Part shown: positions 37,426 through 46,688 of the stretch, one piece after another | How positions within the stretch are numbered: the first letter of the stretch is position 1 | Layout of the letters: each line of letters starts with the position of its first letter | Assembly: GCF_024347595.1 (NCBI RefSeq) | Contig: NZ_AP025507.1 | Coordinates: 186,001 to 250,000, forward strand | DNA from: Vibrio pomeroyi | GTDB taxonomy: Bacteria; Pseudomonadota; Gammaproteobacteria; Enterobacterales; Vibrionaceae | Length of the DNA: 64,000 bases | Direction of reading: 5' to 3' | Notes under the pieces: model-generated | Database searches by the model: none | Told to the model about the DNA's origin: nothing | What the model saw: only the letters and a program-made list of their open reading frames with translations | Program-made: the position numbers and the translations under genes

Positions 37426-38292
37426 ATGTCGAATGTAAGAACCGTAGAGCATGTAATCTCAGCGCATGCCACCTCGGATGGTGATGGCGTCAAAATCCAA
37501 AGAGTCGCTGGTTTCAATAACGCGCGTTTCTCTCCATTTTTGATGATTGATGAACTCAAGTCGGATGAAAGCAAAGACTATGTTGGCGGTTTTCCTCCTC
37601 ATCCTCACCGTGGAATAGAGACACTCACTTACATGCTCCAAGGTCACTTCCAGCACAAAGACCACATGGGCAATGTCGGAGAACTTCGCAGCGGCGGTGC
37701 ACAATGGATGGCCGCAGGTCGTGGTGTCATTCACAGTGAAATGCCAATGATGGAAGAAGGTGCGCTGCACGGCTTTCAGATTTGGATAAACCAACCAACA
37801 ACACACAAAATGCAGCCTGCGCAGTACCATGACTTCCAAAGTGAAACTATTACTGAGCATCAAAGTGAACAATGCGGTTTGTTACGCGTAATTGCCGGTG
37901 GGTTTGAGTTACATAAACAAGCTGACTCAGAAACTTCGCGAGCACAAGGTCCACTACAAAAGACAGGTGTGCCATTAAGTGTTGCGGATTGGCGATCTCA
38001 TTCAGGCCAAGAAGTTTCTTTGGAAACTGATGCGACTCACAATGCCATGGCTTACGTGTACAGAGGCAGCATTCAGATCGGTGGTAAGGCTATCAACCAA
38101 GGTCAACTTGCGTTACTGACCAAAGCTGAACTACTTTCTTTGAGTAGCTTAGAAGATTCCGGTGTGTTGATTTTTGCTGGTCAACCGATTGATGAGCCTG
38201 TTGTGCATTATGGTCCGTTCGTCATGAACTCGATGGAAGAGATTGAACAGACTATTCAGGACTACAACAACGGCGTTTTTGAGACTTACTAA
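37426..38292 (+). CDS. Pirin family protein
   Basis: A 288-residue bicupin of the pirin family. The iron-binding N-terminal cupin has PHPHRGIETLTYMLQGHFQHKD and GRGVIHSEMP, which supply the expected His, His, His and Glu ligands. The C-terminal pirin_C domain follows (FAGQPIDEPVVHYGPFVMN). Bacterial pirins can be quercetinases or redox-linked regulators; the activity here is unassigned. It has an ACGAGG-like ribosome site and a terminator behind. Confidence 0.93.
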   Translation: MSNVRTVEHVISAHATSDGDGVKIQRVAGFNNARFSPFLMIDELKSDESKDYVGGFPPHPHRGIETLTYMLQGHFQHKDHMGNVGELRSGGAQWMAAGRGVIHSEMPMMEEGALHGFQIWINQPTTHKMQPAQYHDFQSETITEHQSEQCGLLRVIAGGFELHKQADSETSRAQGPLQKTGVPLSVADWRSHSGQEVSLETDATHNAMAYVYRGSIQIGGKAINQGQLALLTKAELLSLSSLEDSGVLIFAGQPIDEPVVHYGPFVMNSMEEIEQTIQDYNNGVFETY

Positions 38293-38343
38293 TGCCCGTG
38301 CTTTGAACTTTGATGAGCTTTGAAAAGAGTACTGAAGAGGCTT

Positions 38344-38364
38344 AACAACGAACAACGAACAACG
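38344..38364. repeat. Three tandem AACAACG heptamers
   Basis: Three perfect 7-base units between the pirin gene and its terminator. They are non-coding. Confidence 0.75.
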
Positions 38365-38435
38365 AATTTTGGTCGTCCATTTGATGACTGTAAAAACAAG
38401 TGACACTATCCACTGCCGGTTACTATCACTTATTT

Positions 38436-38463
38436 AACCACGCTCCTAGAGCGTGGTTTTTTC
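38436..38463 (+). terminator. Rho-independent terminator downstream of the pirin gene
   Basis: AACCACGCTC with GAGCGTGGTT, 3-base loop, then a run of T. It may act for the convergent ppnP gene only weakly. Confidence 0.88.
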
Positions 38464-38491
38464 TTATTGAGCAGAAGCTATTTCAGGCTTC

Positions 38492-38773
38492 TTATAGGTA
38501 CTCACACAAGTAAGCCGTTGCTTCTTTTACTTGCAGGTCGAAAGAAGAATCGCCCGCAACGTCAAAAGACTCACCAGATTGGTATGTAGTCCAATCGTCA
38601 TCGCCAACACGCTTTACAATCAGAGCGCCTTTAACCACGGTCATCTTTTCAGGAGCTGCAGTACCGAATGTGTATTCGCCCGCCGCCATCACACCAACAC
38701 TCACATCAGCACCAGATTGGTTAAACGCTAACGACTTAACGCCACCTTCAAAGTATGTGTTTTCTTTAATCAT
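38492..38773 (-). CDS. ppnP: Pyrimidine/purine nucleoside phosphorylase (PpnP/YaiE)
   Basis: A 93-residue small cupin that phosphorolyses several nucleosides to base and ribose 1-phosphate. It has the family pattern: NTYFEGGVKSLAFN at the N-terminus, VMAAGEYTFGTAAPEKMTVVKG in the middle and ESFDVAGDSSFDLQV near the C-terminus. The length equals that of E. coli PpnP (94). The AAGGAAGT ribosome site is clear. Confidence 0.93.
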   Translation of the reverse strand: MIKENTYFEGGVKSLAFNQSGADVSVGVMAAGEYTFGTAAPEKMTVVKGALIVKRVGDDDWTTYQSGESFDVAGDSSFDLQVKEATAYLCEYL

Positions 38774-39080
38774 TGTACTTCCTTGTTATCTTCAAATTGC
38801 AGTTATTGGGCTCAACGAATAAGCCTATGCGTAAATTTAGGTGATAATTGTTTTAACCAATTCACGGCCTTCCCACAAGAAATAAATACGCATAGCTTAA
38901 GCATTTCGACAATTGAGATGCATTGATTGAACAAATACGACCAGGAAAACTGAAAATTATCCAAAGCAACCCATTTATCTAGAACATTCGATCCTGCTTC
39001 TAACTCTTATAACAATCTTTGCAAACTAAGATTTTAATTTATAGACTTAAGAACGGTACATGTGAGGAAATGAAGAGATA
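38774..39080. other. 307-base AT-rich intergenic region
   Basis: It lies between the divergent ppnP and DUF2850 genes and must hold both promoters. I see no hairpin, repeat or ORF with support. A GAGGAA ribosome site lies just before the DUF2850 start. Confidence 0.5.
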
Positions 39081-39545
39081 ATGGCAAAAAAGCCCACTAA
39101 AAGCAGAGATCTATTTGCCAACTCGCTACTTTACGGCTTCCTATTAGCCGGTTTTATGATTGCCCTCACCGCAGGCTATTTTGCTTATCAAGCCCACCAG
39201 CAATCTGTCAGTCCAAGCAATGTCCATGGCACATGGATAGAAATTGGTGCTCCCCCTTACAAAACCGATATTCTGACGCTTTCAGACAATGGCGTGATGA
39301 TGAACCATCGCTTCATCAGTACTTCGTTTGATTTTGATGGTAAGGTTGTCACGATCAATACAGGTTCTGGACCAACGGTTTACACTATTAGTGGTACCTA
39401 CGATTCACCTCGTTTAAAGCGATTGGTACCGAGTACACCCTCTCAGCAGTTCATCAAAGAAGGTTATGAAGATACCGCAACCGGTGACACTCACAGCATC
39501 ATGCAACAACGACGCGCTTCACTGGCAGAGCAATTCAAAAGATAG
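39081..39545 (+). CDS. DUF2850 family membrane-anchored protein
   Basis: A 154-residue protein with one N-terminal membrane helix (about residues 15-35) and a periplasmic domain beginning SNVHGTWIEIGAPPYKTDILTLSDNGV, the DUF2850 pattern common in Vibrio. The domain resembles small beta-sandwich sensors, but the function is unknown. It precedes the chitinase gene on the same strand by 400 bases, too far to assume an operon. Confidence 0.87.
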   Translation: MAKKPTKSRDLFANSLLYGFLLAGFMIALTAGYFAYQAHQQSVSPSNVHGTWIEIGAPPYKTDILTLSDNGVMMNHRFISTSFDFDGKVVTINTGSGPTVYTISGTYDSPRLKRLVPSTPSQQFIKEGYEDTATGDTHSIMQQRRASLAEQFKR

Positions 39546-39945
39546 CCATCACCTCCTAAGAGCTCTCGATACGCTTTAAGCACTTTCTCAACACACTTTA
39601 AATACCTCACCTAACGTTCAATACTTTGTGATACTGCTTCAAGCTTGCGATATTTTCATATAGTTTGTCGCACCTTTACATAACTTCATGTCGTGTAATT
39701 TCACTTATGAGATTTTCCTACTGAATGATGTTTTATTTTATAAAACATGGACTCAGCCTCTCACTCATTAAGCAACAAAATTGTAACAAGATACAATTTT
39801 TTAGTTGTCCATCGAAAACGGATTTATTTTCAGTTATGAAATTAAAACTCTCTCGAATACTGACGAGGAAGCTCCTTCAAAACTGACTGGAGCCGTTTAT
39901 GGGGCCATTTGGTTCTCGTAACCTTCAAGGAATGAGAGAAATAGT
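39546..39945 (+). other. 400-base region upstream of the chitinase gene
   Basis: It holds no ORF with support. The left 230 bases are AT-rich with a 21-base palindrome at 39728. The right part has a short GCTCC...GGAGC pairing near 39870-39895 and an AAGGAATGAGAG ribosome region. It probably contains the chitinase promoter and a leader. Confidence 0.5.
39728..39748. promoter_or_regulatory. Palindrome upstream of the chitinase gene
   Basis: ATGTTTTAT and ATAAAACAT are perfect 9-base inverted arms separated by TTT, 198 bases upstream of the start. It is a candidate operator for a dimeric regulator; which one is unknown. Confidence 0.45.
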
Positions 39946-42486
39946 ATGATTCGTATAAATACCTGTGCTGCAAGCATTGCTCTAGCGCTATCTGGTACAG
40001 CGTTAGCTGCTCCGACAGCACCTAGCATCGACATGTACGGTTCCAACAACCTACAATTTTCAAAAATCGAACTCGCGATGGAAACCACCTCTGGCTACAA
40101 CCAGATGGTTAAATATCACGACAAAGCAAAAGTCGACGTTAAGTTCAACCAATGGAGCGGAACGTCAGGAAACACGTACAACATCTACTTTGATGGCGTT
40201 AAAGTAGCCACGGGCCCAATCACTGGTAGCCAAACCACGGCCTCATTCGAATACGGCCAAGGCGGCTTGTTCGATATGGAAATTGAAGCGTGTGACGAAA
40301 CAGGTTGTAGCAAAAGCGCACCCGCTAAAATCACGATTGCCGATACCGATGGCGCACACTTAGCGCCACTTGCGATGAATGTGGATCCGAACAACAAGTC
40401 ATACAACACAGATCCAAACACGGTAGTAGGTACTTACTTTGTTGAATGGGGTATTTATGGTCGTGACTACACGGTAGATAACCTACCCGTTGATAACTTG
40501 ACCCACATCCTTTACGGCTTCATCCCAATTTGTGGTCCTAACGAATCAGTAAAATCGGTAGGTGGAAACAGCTACAACGCCCTAATGACAGCTTGTCAGG
40601 GTGTGAATGATTACGAAGTAGTGATTCATGACCCATGGGCCGCTTTCCAGAAGAGTTTCCCTCAAGCGGGCCACGAATACAGCTCACCAATCAAGGGTAA
40701 CTACGCAATGATGATGGCGCTCAAACAGCGTAACCCTGATTTGAAGATCATCCCATCGATTGGTGGTTGGACGCTGTCTGACCCATTCTTCGATTTCACA
40801 ACCAAAGCAAACCGTGACACCTTTGTCGCATCGGTTAAGAAATTCCTTAACACATGGAAATTCTATGACGGTGTGGATATCGACTGGGAATTCCCTGGTG
40901 GCGGCGGTGCTGCGCCAGACCTTGGTGACCCTGTAAACGATGGCCCTGCTTACATTGCACTGATGGCAGAACTACGCGTGATGCTAGATGAGCTAGAAGC
41001 TGAAAATGGTCGTACTTACGAACTCACATCAGCGATCGGTGTTGGTCACGATAAAATTGAAGACGTGGACTACGGCGATGCTATCCAATACATGGATTAC
41101 ATCTTCGCAATGACTTACGACTTCTACGGCGGTTGGAATAACGTGTTGGGTCACCAAACCGCATTGAACTGCGGTAACTTCATGCGCTCTGGTCAATGTG
41201 ATGGCACAGGACTTGATGAAAATGGCGAACCATACACAGGCCCTGCCTACACCACAGACAACGGCATTCAACTGCTTCTTGAGCAAGGTGTTCCAGCCAA
41301 CAAACTTGTTGTTGGTACAGCGATGTACGGTCGTGGTTGGGAAGGCGTATTACCATCATCACTTTCAGATCCTAGCGACCCTATGACAGGGGTTGGTAAC
41401 GGAAAACTGAAAGGCAGCTCTGCGCAAGGAGTCTGGGAAGATGGTGTTATCGATTACAAAGGCATAAAGGCGAACATGCTTGGTGCGAACAACCAAGGTA
41501 TCAATGGCTTCGAATACGGTTACGACGAAATGGCAGAGGCGCCTTACGTTTGGAACCGCACTTCAGGTCAGCTGATCACATTTGATGATGACCGCTCTGT
41601 AAAAGCAAAAGGCGCGTACGTTCGTAGCCTTGGTCTTGCAGGCCTATTCTCTTGGGAAATTGATGCAGATAACGGCGATATTCTGAATGCAATGCATGAA
41701 GGTCTAGCCGGTGGTACCACCGATCCTGTAAACCGTAAACCAACTGCTGCAGCAGGTCCTGACCAATCCGTTGAAGGCCCAGCTTCTGTTTCTCTGGATG
41801 GCAGTGCTTCAAAAGACAGCGACGGCACAATTGCTAGCTACGCTTGGTCACAAGTGAGCGGAACTGCCGTAACACTGGCTAATGCCAATGCAGCTGTTGC
41901 AAGCTTCGATATTGTTGAAGTCGCACAGCAAGAGACTCTAACATTCAGCCTAACCGTAACAGACAACGAAGGCGCAACGTCAACTGACACAGTTGTTGTA
42001 ACGGTAAATCCTAAAGACACAGGCCCAGTCAACACAGCACCAGTTGCAGTGGTTACGGCCCCGGCTGAAGTCAATGCGGGTGACGTTGTTGTGGTTGATG
42101 CGTCAGCGTCTAGCGATGCGGATCAAGACACATTAACCTTCACGTGGGATGTACCAGCAGGTATCAACGCAACAGTACAAGGCGCTTCAGTAAGCTTTGT
42201 TGCGGCTGAATACACGCAAGACACGATGCTGAACTTCTCAGTGACAGTGAGTGATGGTACCGATACATCAGTCGCGGCTACTTCAGTGAAAGTCCTCAAG
42301 AAAACCACAGGCGGTGGTACGTGTACTAACGCTTGGGATTCAAGTGCAGTCTACACTGGTGGCGACCAAGTGACTCAAGGCGGTAAGGTTTGGGAAGCGA
42401 AATGGTGGACAACAGGTGAAGACCCAACAACGACAGGCCAATGGGGCGTGTGGAAAGAGATCGGCCCAGCAAGCTGTGCTAACTAA
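39946..42486 (+). CDS. chiA: Secreted GH18 chitinase with PKD domains and chitin-binding domain
   Basis: An 846-residue secreted endochitinase. The signal peptide ends ALSGTALAA. Next come an N-terminal ChitinaseA_N (Ig-like) domain to about 135, a GH18 barrel at about 155-590 with the catalytic motif DGVDIDWEFP (Glu as acid near residue 315), PKD domains at about 597-685 and 697-785 (the first contains VSLDGSASKDSDGTI, the second VVVDASASSDADQD), and a C-terminal CBM5/12 (about 795-846; AWDSSAVYTGGDQVTQGGKVWEAKWWT). It releases chitin oligomers, feeding amino-sugar use such as NagB. It is monocistronic, with a strong terminator. Confidence 0.94.
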   Translation: MIRINTCAASIALALSGTALAAPTAPSIDMYGSNNLQFSKIELAMETTSGYNQMVKYHDKAKVDVKFNQWSGTSGNTYNIYFDGVKVATGPITGSQTTASFEYGQGGLFDMEIEACDETGCSKSAPAKITIADTDGAHLAPLAMNVDPNNKSYNTDPNTVVGTYFVEWGIYGRDYTVDNLPVDNLTHILYGFIPICGPNESVKSVGGNSYNALMTACQGVNDYEVVIHDPWAAFQKSFPQAGHEYSSPIKGNYAMMMALKQRNPDLKIIPSIGGWTLSDPFFDFTTKANRDTFVASVKKFLNTWKFYDGVDIDWEFPGGGGAAPDLGDPVNDGPAYIALMAELRVMLDELEAENGRTYELTSAIGVGHDKIEDVDYGDAIQYMDYIFAMTYDFYGGWNNVLGHQTALNCGNFMRSGQCDGTGLDENGEPYTGPAYTTDNGIQLLLEQGVPANKLVVGTAMYGRGWEGVLPSSLSDPSDPMTGVGNGKLKGSSAQGVWEDGVIDYKGIKANMLGANNQGINGFEYGYDEMAEAPYVWNRTSGQLITFDDDRSVKAKGAYVRSLGLAGLFSWEIDADNGDILNAMHEGLAGGTTDPVNRKPTAAAGPDQSVEGPASVSLDGSASKDSDGTIASYAWSQVSGTAVTLANANAAVASFDIVEVAQQETLTFSLTVTDNEGATSTDTVVVTVNPKDTGPVNTAPVAVVTAPAEVNAGDVVVVDASASSDADQDTLTFTWDVPAGINATVQGASVSFVAAEYTQDTMLNFSVTVSDGTDTSVAATSVKVLKKTTGGGTCTNAWDSSAVYTGGDQVTQGGKVWEAKWWTTGEDPTTTGQWGVWKEIGPASCAN

Positions 42487-42513
42487 GGACAAGATTAGTT
42501 AAAGCTAACTAGA

Positions 42514-42537
42514 CAACTAGGCAACTAGGCAACTAAA
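42514..42537. repeat. Three 8-base tandem units (CAACTAGG) after the chitinase gene
   Basis: Units at 42514 and 42522 are perfect and the third ends in AAA. They are non-coding, between stop and terminator. Confidence 0.6.
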
Positions 42538-42540
42538 AGC

Positions 42541-42576
42541 AAAGGCCAACCAGAGAATATCTGGTTGGCCTTTTTC
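42541..42576 (+). terminator. Rho-independent terminator of the chitinase gene
   Basis: AAGGCCAACCAG with CTGGTTGGCCTT and a 7-base loop, then T-run, 55 bases after the stop. Confidence 0.93.
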
Positions 42577-42622
42577 GTGTTTGTTTTCTTAACCCACGTT
42601 CTGCTTGTTTGAGTAGTTAAAC

Positions 42623-43471
42623 CTAACCAATCAAGTTATCAAAGCTCTCGAATACTTGCGGGCACTTCATCACTCGACCGTGACCTTGGCCTTGAGTGGC
42701 AATCAAGGTAACACGGTTCATTTCAGTCGCCGCACGCTGAGACACATCAAACTTAGTAAACTTGTCTTTCTCATCATGAACGATGATCGTTTGAGACTCA
42801 CGAAGCGCCAGTTTTCCATAAGGATCAACAGACTGAATTGGGTAGTTAAATTGCTCTTCCACTTCACCGACTACCGCCTCGAAAAGCTTCATTGAGTAAC
42901 CAGAACGAGCCACGCTGCCGAATAGGTTTTCGAGGTAATCCAATACAGGTGCAATCAGCAACAATGGTTTGTTTTCCAACTTAACATGCTTACATTCCAA
43001 CGCAGAAGCCGTACCCATACTATGACCAACCAAGCCTGCTACTTCACCAACCGAATCTAGAATCGCTTCCAAGCCATTCACAAATGCAGGGATATGACCA
43101 TGTACGCCATCACTGCCACCATGAGCTGGATGATCGTAAGCCAGAGCCGTAAAGCCTTTAGCTGCGATATGTTCCATCAGAGGAAAGAACTGACTCGCAG
43201 TGCCAGACCAACCATGAGTCAGCACCCAAACTGGGCCAGTACCCAGAGAGTAAGTTTTTAGCACGCCATCACGGCCTTTGATTTCACTCTTGATCAGCCC
43301 TTTAGGATCAGCATTTTTTTGCTCGGTACGCATTGGAGTAAGCAATAACTTACGCGCTGTTTTCTTTGCATGGCTCGGTGCGAGAATGTAATGCAGGTTG
43401 GTTGTTGCACCAATCAGGCTGCGCTTGAAGCTGAATTTGTTCGATGTATTAAAATAGATTTTGTCACTCAT
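42623..43471 (-). CDS. Alpha/beta hydrolase
   Basis: A 282-residue serine hydrolase. The ATG at 43471 (MSDKIYFNTSNKFSFKRS) has AAGGAAC six bases upstream and is preferred to ATGs further upstream at 43492 and 43564. It has the oxyanion HGWSG motif, nucleophile elbow GHSMG, and probable Asp (HDEKDKF) and His (GQGHGR) of the triad. It follows a TetR gene on the same strand after 219 bases. The substrate is unknown. Confidence 0.85.
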   Translation of the reverse strand: MSDKIYFNTSNKFSFKRSLIGATTNLHYILAPSHAKKTARKLLLTPMRTEQKNADPKGLIKSEIKGRDGVLKTYSLGTGPVWVLTHGWSGTASQFFPLMEHIAAKGFTALAYDHPAHGGSDGVHGHIPAFVNGLEAILDSVGEVAGLVGHSMGTASALECKHVKLENKPLLLIAPVLDYLENLFGSVARSGYSMKLFEAVVGEVEEQFNYPIQSVDPYGKLALRESQTIIVHDEKDKFTKFDVSQRAATEMNRVTLIATQGQGHGRVMKCPQVFESFDNLIG

Positions 43472-43690
43472 GACCGTTCCTTGTATCGCCATCTTGATTG
43501 GCGGGTCGAGCTCGACCCTAAAATCGAACGACCGTGCTATTTGTTGGTATAAAAAATGGGGCAAAGCTGTTTAAAGCTGCTTGCCGCCACTTCTCTTAAA
43601 ATTGTTAGACCTTACATCAGCAAAGCTCACATGCTTTTCTAACTCTATGTTTTGCGAGCTAAGTAGTTTACGAACTAAGCGGCTTACTCG

Positions 43691-44284
43691 TTAAACCGCT
43701 TTCCAGCTAGCGATTAAGCGCTCTACACCGCTCCAAAAATGCGTGTGGCTCGCTTGTTGGCCTCTTAACGAGTAAAACAAGTTCGCACTCAGGTAGAGAC
43801 CGTATAACTCGAAGGTTGCCTGTTTCGGATCTAAGTCGGATCTGAACTGCTTGCTCTCAACTGCTTTTGCTACCTGAATCGTCAAGTAATCAATCCAAAC
43901 CGAAATGGTTTTCTGCAGCGCTTTCTGAATCACAGACGTTTCACTGCCTGCATCTTTCCAAGCATCAATAAACATGCAGCTGCCTTGGAACGAATGGTTC
44001 CAACCCAGCCAGTTATCGAGCAACTGCTTCAATTTCGCTTCAATATCACCATCACCGAGCTCTCGCGCAGGAATGATGACTCTTTCAGTGAATATGGCGT
44101 TGGAATATTCGAGTACAGAGAGCTGCAGGTTCTCTTTAGAGTTAAAGTGCGCAAACAAGCCACTCTTAGACATGCCACATTGCTTGGCTAACTCGCCAAT
44201 CGTCAAACTCTCGAGCCCATTCTCACTCGCAAGCGCGAACGCATGGCTCAAAATATACTCTTTGGTTATCTTTCCCTTGCTCAT
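43691..44284 (-). CDS. TetR-family transcriptional repressor
   Basis: A 197-residue TetR protein with N-terminal helix-turn-helix (LTIGELAKQCGMSKSGLFAHFNSKENL) and a C-terminal ligand domain (LYGLYLSANLFYSLRG). It is divergent from the AEC transporter gene and upstream of the hydrolase gene, so both are candidate targets. A specific operator was not identified by eye in the 161-base gap. Confidence 0.9.
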   Translation of the reverse strand: MSKGKITKEYILSHAFALASENGLESLTIGELAKQCGMSKSGLFAHFNSKENLQLSVLEYSNAIFTERVIIPARELGDGDIEAKLKQLLDNWLGWNHSFQGSCMFIDAWKDAGSETSVIQKALQKTISVWIDYLTIQVAKAVESKQFRSDLDPKQATFELYGLYLSANLFYSLRGQQASHTHFWSGVERLIASWKAV

Positions 44285-44445
44285 TATTCACCAATAACAA
44301 ATCTGATACGTTATTTTTAGCACGTTCGTTCTTTTTTTCAAAGATTTTTACTTATCTATTGGGATTCAATTTCTCTTCTCAAAGAATTGTGGAAAAATGC
44401 GACAGTATTCAAAGGAAATTGAAATCGACTAACAAAGGAAAAAAA

Positions 44446-45402
44446 ATGAACACACTTTGGGAACAGTTTGCGTTTTCGGCGTCAGTAACAGGCCCCATCT
44501 GTTTAATGCTGTTTCTTGGTGTGATGCTCAAGCGAATCGGCTTAATCAATGACAACTTCATTGATGTCGCATCCAAGGTGGTGTTTCAAGTCACCCTGCC
44601 TGCAATGCTGTTTTTGAGCATTGTTCAGTCTAACCACGACTTTGCCGCAAGTGGAAAGCTGGTCATTTTTGGCTTGTTAGCCAACCTAGCCTTCTTCGTA
44701 TTCACCACTGTCAGCACTAAAATGGCTTTTAAAAAGCCTCAAGACCAAGGTGTGATCGTGCAAGGTGGCTTTCGTGCCAACACCGCTATTATCGGGCTTG
44801 CTTACGTTGCCAATATATACGGCAACGATGGTGTCGCTCTCGCAGCTCTTTATGTCGCCTCCTTGACGGTTCTCTATAATATTCAGGCCGTTATCGCGCT
44901 CACTCCAAAGGGCCAAGAGTCGGGTGACAAAGCCATTCAAGTCATCGTTAAAACACTCACCAAAAACCCTCTTATTATCTCGATCGCCTTAGGTGTACTG
45001 TTCTACTTACTGTCGATTCCAGTACCGAAAATGGTGACTGATGCAGGACAATATTTCGCTAATATGACGTTACCGTTAGCCCTTTTGTGCACGGGAGGGT
45101 CGCTTGATATACGCTCTCTGAAAAAAGATAAGGGCCCGACTTGGTTCTCTACCGGATACAAACTGGTTTTGGCTCCGCTACTGATCACGCTAGCTGCCCT
45201 GTTCTTCGGTTTTAAAGGATTAGATCTTGGTCTTATCTTCTTGATGAGCGCCGCACCGACCGCTGCTGCGAGCTATGTTATGGCACGTGCGATGGGTGGA
45301 AATTCAACATTGGCAGCCAACATTATCGCACTCACCACCGTCGTTTCACTTATCACTTGCACGCTTGGCATTTTCGTACTTACTGCAATGGGTTTAATAT
45401 AG
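44446..45402 (+). CDS. AEC family transporter (auxin efflux carrier superfamily)
   Basis: A 318-residue membrane protein with about ten hydrophobic helices in two inverted halves. The ATG at 44446 has AAAGGAA upstream; an in-frame ATG 29 codons earlier is without family character. Bacterial members export organic acids such as malate or malonate. The signature features are the FQVTLPAMLFLSI and PLALLCTGGSLD segments. It is divergent from a TetR regulator. The substrate is unknown. Confidence 0.88.
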   Translation: MNTLWEQFAFSASVTGPICLMLFLGVMLKRIGLINDNFIDVASKVVFQVTLPAMLFLSIVQSNHDFAASGKLVIFGLLANLAFFVFTTVSTKMAFKKPQDQGVIVQGGFRANTAIIGLAYVANIYGNDGVALAALYVASLTVLYNIQAVIALTPKGQESGDKAIQVIVKTLTKNPLIISIALGVLFYLLSIPVPKMVTDAGQYFANMTLPLALLCTGGSLDIRSLKKDKGPTWFSTGYKLVLAPLLITLAALFFGFKGLDLGLIFLMSAAPTAAASYVMARAMGGNSTLAANIIALTTVVSLITCTLGIFVLTAMGLI

Positions 45403-45524
45403 CTGCGACAGGCTTCAAAGAATCAATACAAGCCTTAAAACAAAGCTCGCAACCCTTGATTTAGCGCTAACTGGTTCAATAAAAAGGCTGTTAGATTCTA
45501 CGAAAATTTTCTTAGAGATCTGAT

Positions 45525-46565
45525 ATGTCTTCCGTTCAACATACGCCTTCACAACGCATCGCCAGTATTGAGTTGGGTAGAGTGATTGCTATCTTGGCGA
45601 TCATTGGCTTACACGGCCAAATGGCACTTACTTATTGGCAAATCGATGAAGTGCCTTGGATTGGTTATGTGCTTAACCAAGCCGCTCGCTTCGCTGTGCC
45701 TCTGTTCTTCCTTATTTCAGGTTATCTGATTCAACCTAAGCTCACTGCATCGCCTTGGACAACCGTGGTCAACTACTCTAAACCACTACTTAAGGTTTGG
45801 TTGGTTTGGAGCATTATTTGTCTAGTCATGCCATTCAACCTCGCGAAGGTGGAAGAGTTCGGCTACTTAGGCGAACGCCAAGGCTATTGGGGCTTTTTAA
45901 TGAACACCCCGCTCAACTCTTTCTTAGAGGGTGGGTTGGTTCATTTATGGTTTATTCCCGCTCTCGTATGTGCCGTTTTGATCATCGCTCTAATGGTCGA
46001 AATGAAACTCGACAAACTGCTATTACCAACGGCGATTGGACTTTACGTCTATGGTGTCTTGGCAGGCAGCTACGCGAGCTTAACCGACCTAAGCGCTCCA
46101 TTTTTCACGCGTAACGGCCCGTTCTTTAGCACGTTAATGGTGACCTTAGGCTTCCTCATTCGTCAGAATCAATGGAAGGTGTCATCAACTAAAGCGTTGG
46201 GATTACTCTCGTTAGGCATGTTGATTCACTTTACTGAGGCGGCATGGCTAACCACGTTCGACGTCGGATTCAACATGAATGATTTCTTGTTTGGTACGGC
46301 ACTATGGGGAATGGGCGTGTTTATGTGGCTTTTGGCTAATCCAAACATCGGCGACTACGCGTGGGTCCGCGCGATCTCGAATCGAATGCTAGGCATCTAT
46401 GTTTGCCATTTGCTGGTCATTATCGTGCTGTTCAATGTCTGTGGAGTTTTGGGTATCACTGAGTTAGCAAAAGACGTGACCGTATTCTTTGGCACTGCAT
46501 TGTTGAGCTTCGGGTTAGTTGTTGGAATCGAAAAAACACCATTACGACGCGTGCTACTTCGTTAG
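45525..46565 (+). CDS. Acyltransferase 3 family membrane protein
   Basis: A 346-residue protein with about ten membrane helices and the acyltransferase-3 pattern: N-terminal RIASIELGRVIAILAIIGLH with the conserved His, RFAVPLFFLISGYLI, and a LVHLWFIPALV helix. Such enzymes O-acetylate surface polysaccharides or other exported sugars. No polysaccharide genes are adjacent, so the target is unknown. Transcribed alone, with a terminator behind. Confidence 0.88.
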   Translation: MSSVQHTPSQRIASIELGRVIAILAIIGLHGQMALTYWQIDEVPWIGYVLNQAARFAVPLFFLISGYLIQPKLTASPWTTVVNYSKPLLKVWLVWSIICLVMPFNLAKVEEFGYLGERQGYWGFLMNTPLNSFLEGGLVHLWFIPALVCAVLIIALMVEMKLDKLLLPTAIGLYVYGVLAGSYASLTDLSAPFFTRNGPFFSTLMVTLGFLIRQNQWKVSSTKALGLLSLGMLIHFTEAAWLTTFDVGFNMNDFLFGTALWGMGVFMWLLANPNIGDYAWVRAISNRMLGIYVCHLLVIIVLFNVCGVLGITELAKDVTVFFGTALLSFGLVVGIEKTPLRRVLLR

Positions 46566-46612
46566 CACCAAAAAATGGCGCAAAGAACTTTCTCGGTTTA
46601 ACTAGCAACAAA

Positions 46613-46650
46613 AAATAAAGGCAAGATAACTTAATATCTTGCCTTTATTT
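46613..46650. terminator. Bidirectional terminator after the acyltransferase gene
   Basis: AAATAAAGGCAAGATA pairs perfectly over 16 bases with TATCTTGCCTTTATTT around a 6-base loop. It serves the convergent acyltransferase and T-fold genes. Confidence 0.92.
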
Positions 46651-46688
46651 CATCATATTGGAACTGAGGTTATCTCACTCGTGAGGTG

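Noticed and set aside
39884..42308. Long minus-strand and alternate-frame ORFs across lctP, chiA and others
   Set aside because: They lie within strongly supported genes, lack ribosome sites and have biased composition that mirrors the real frame.
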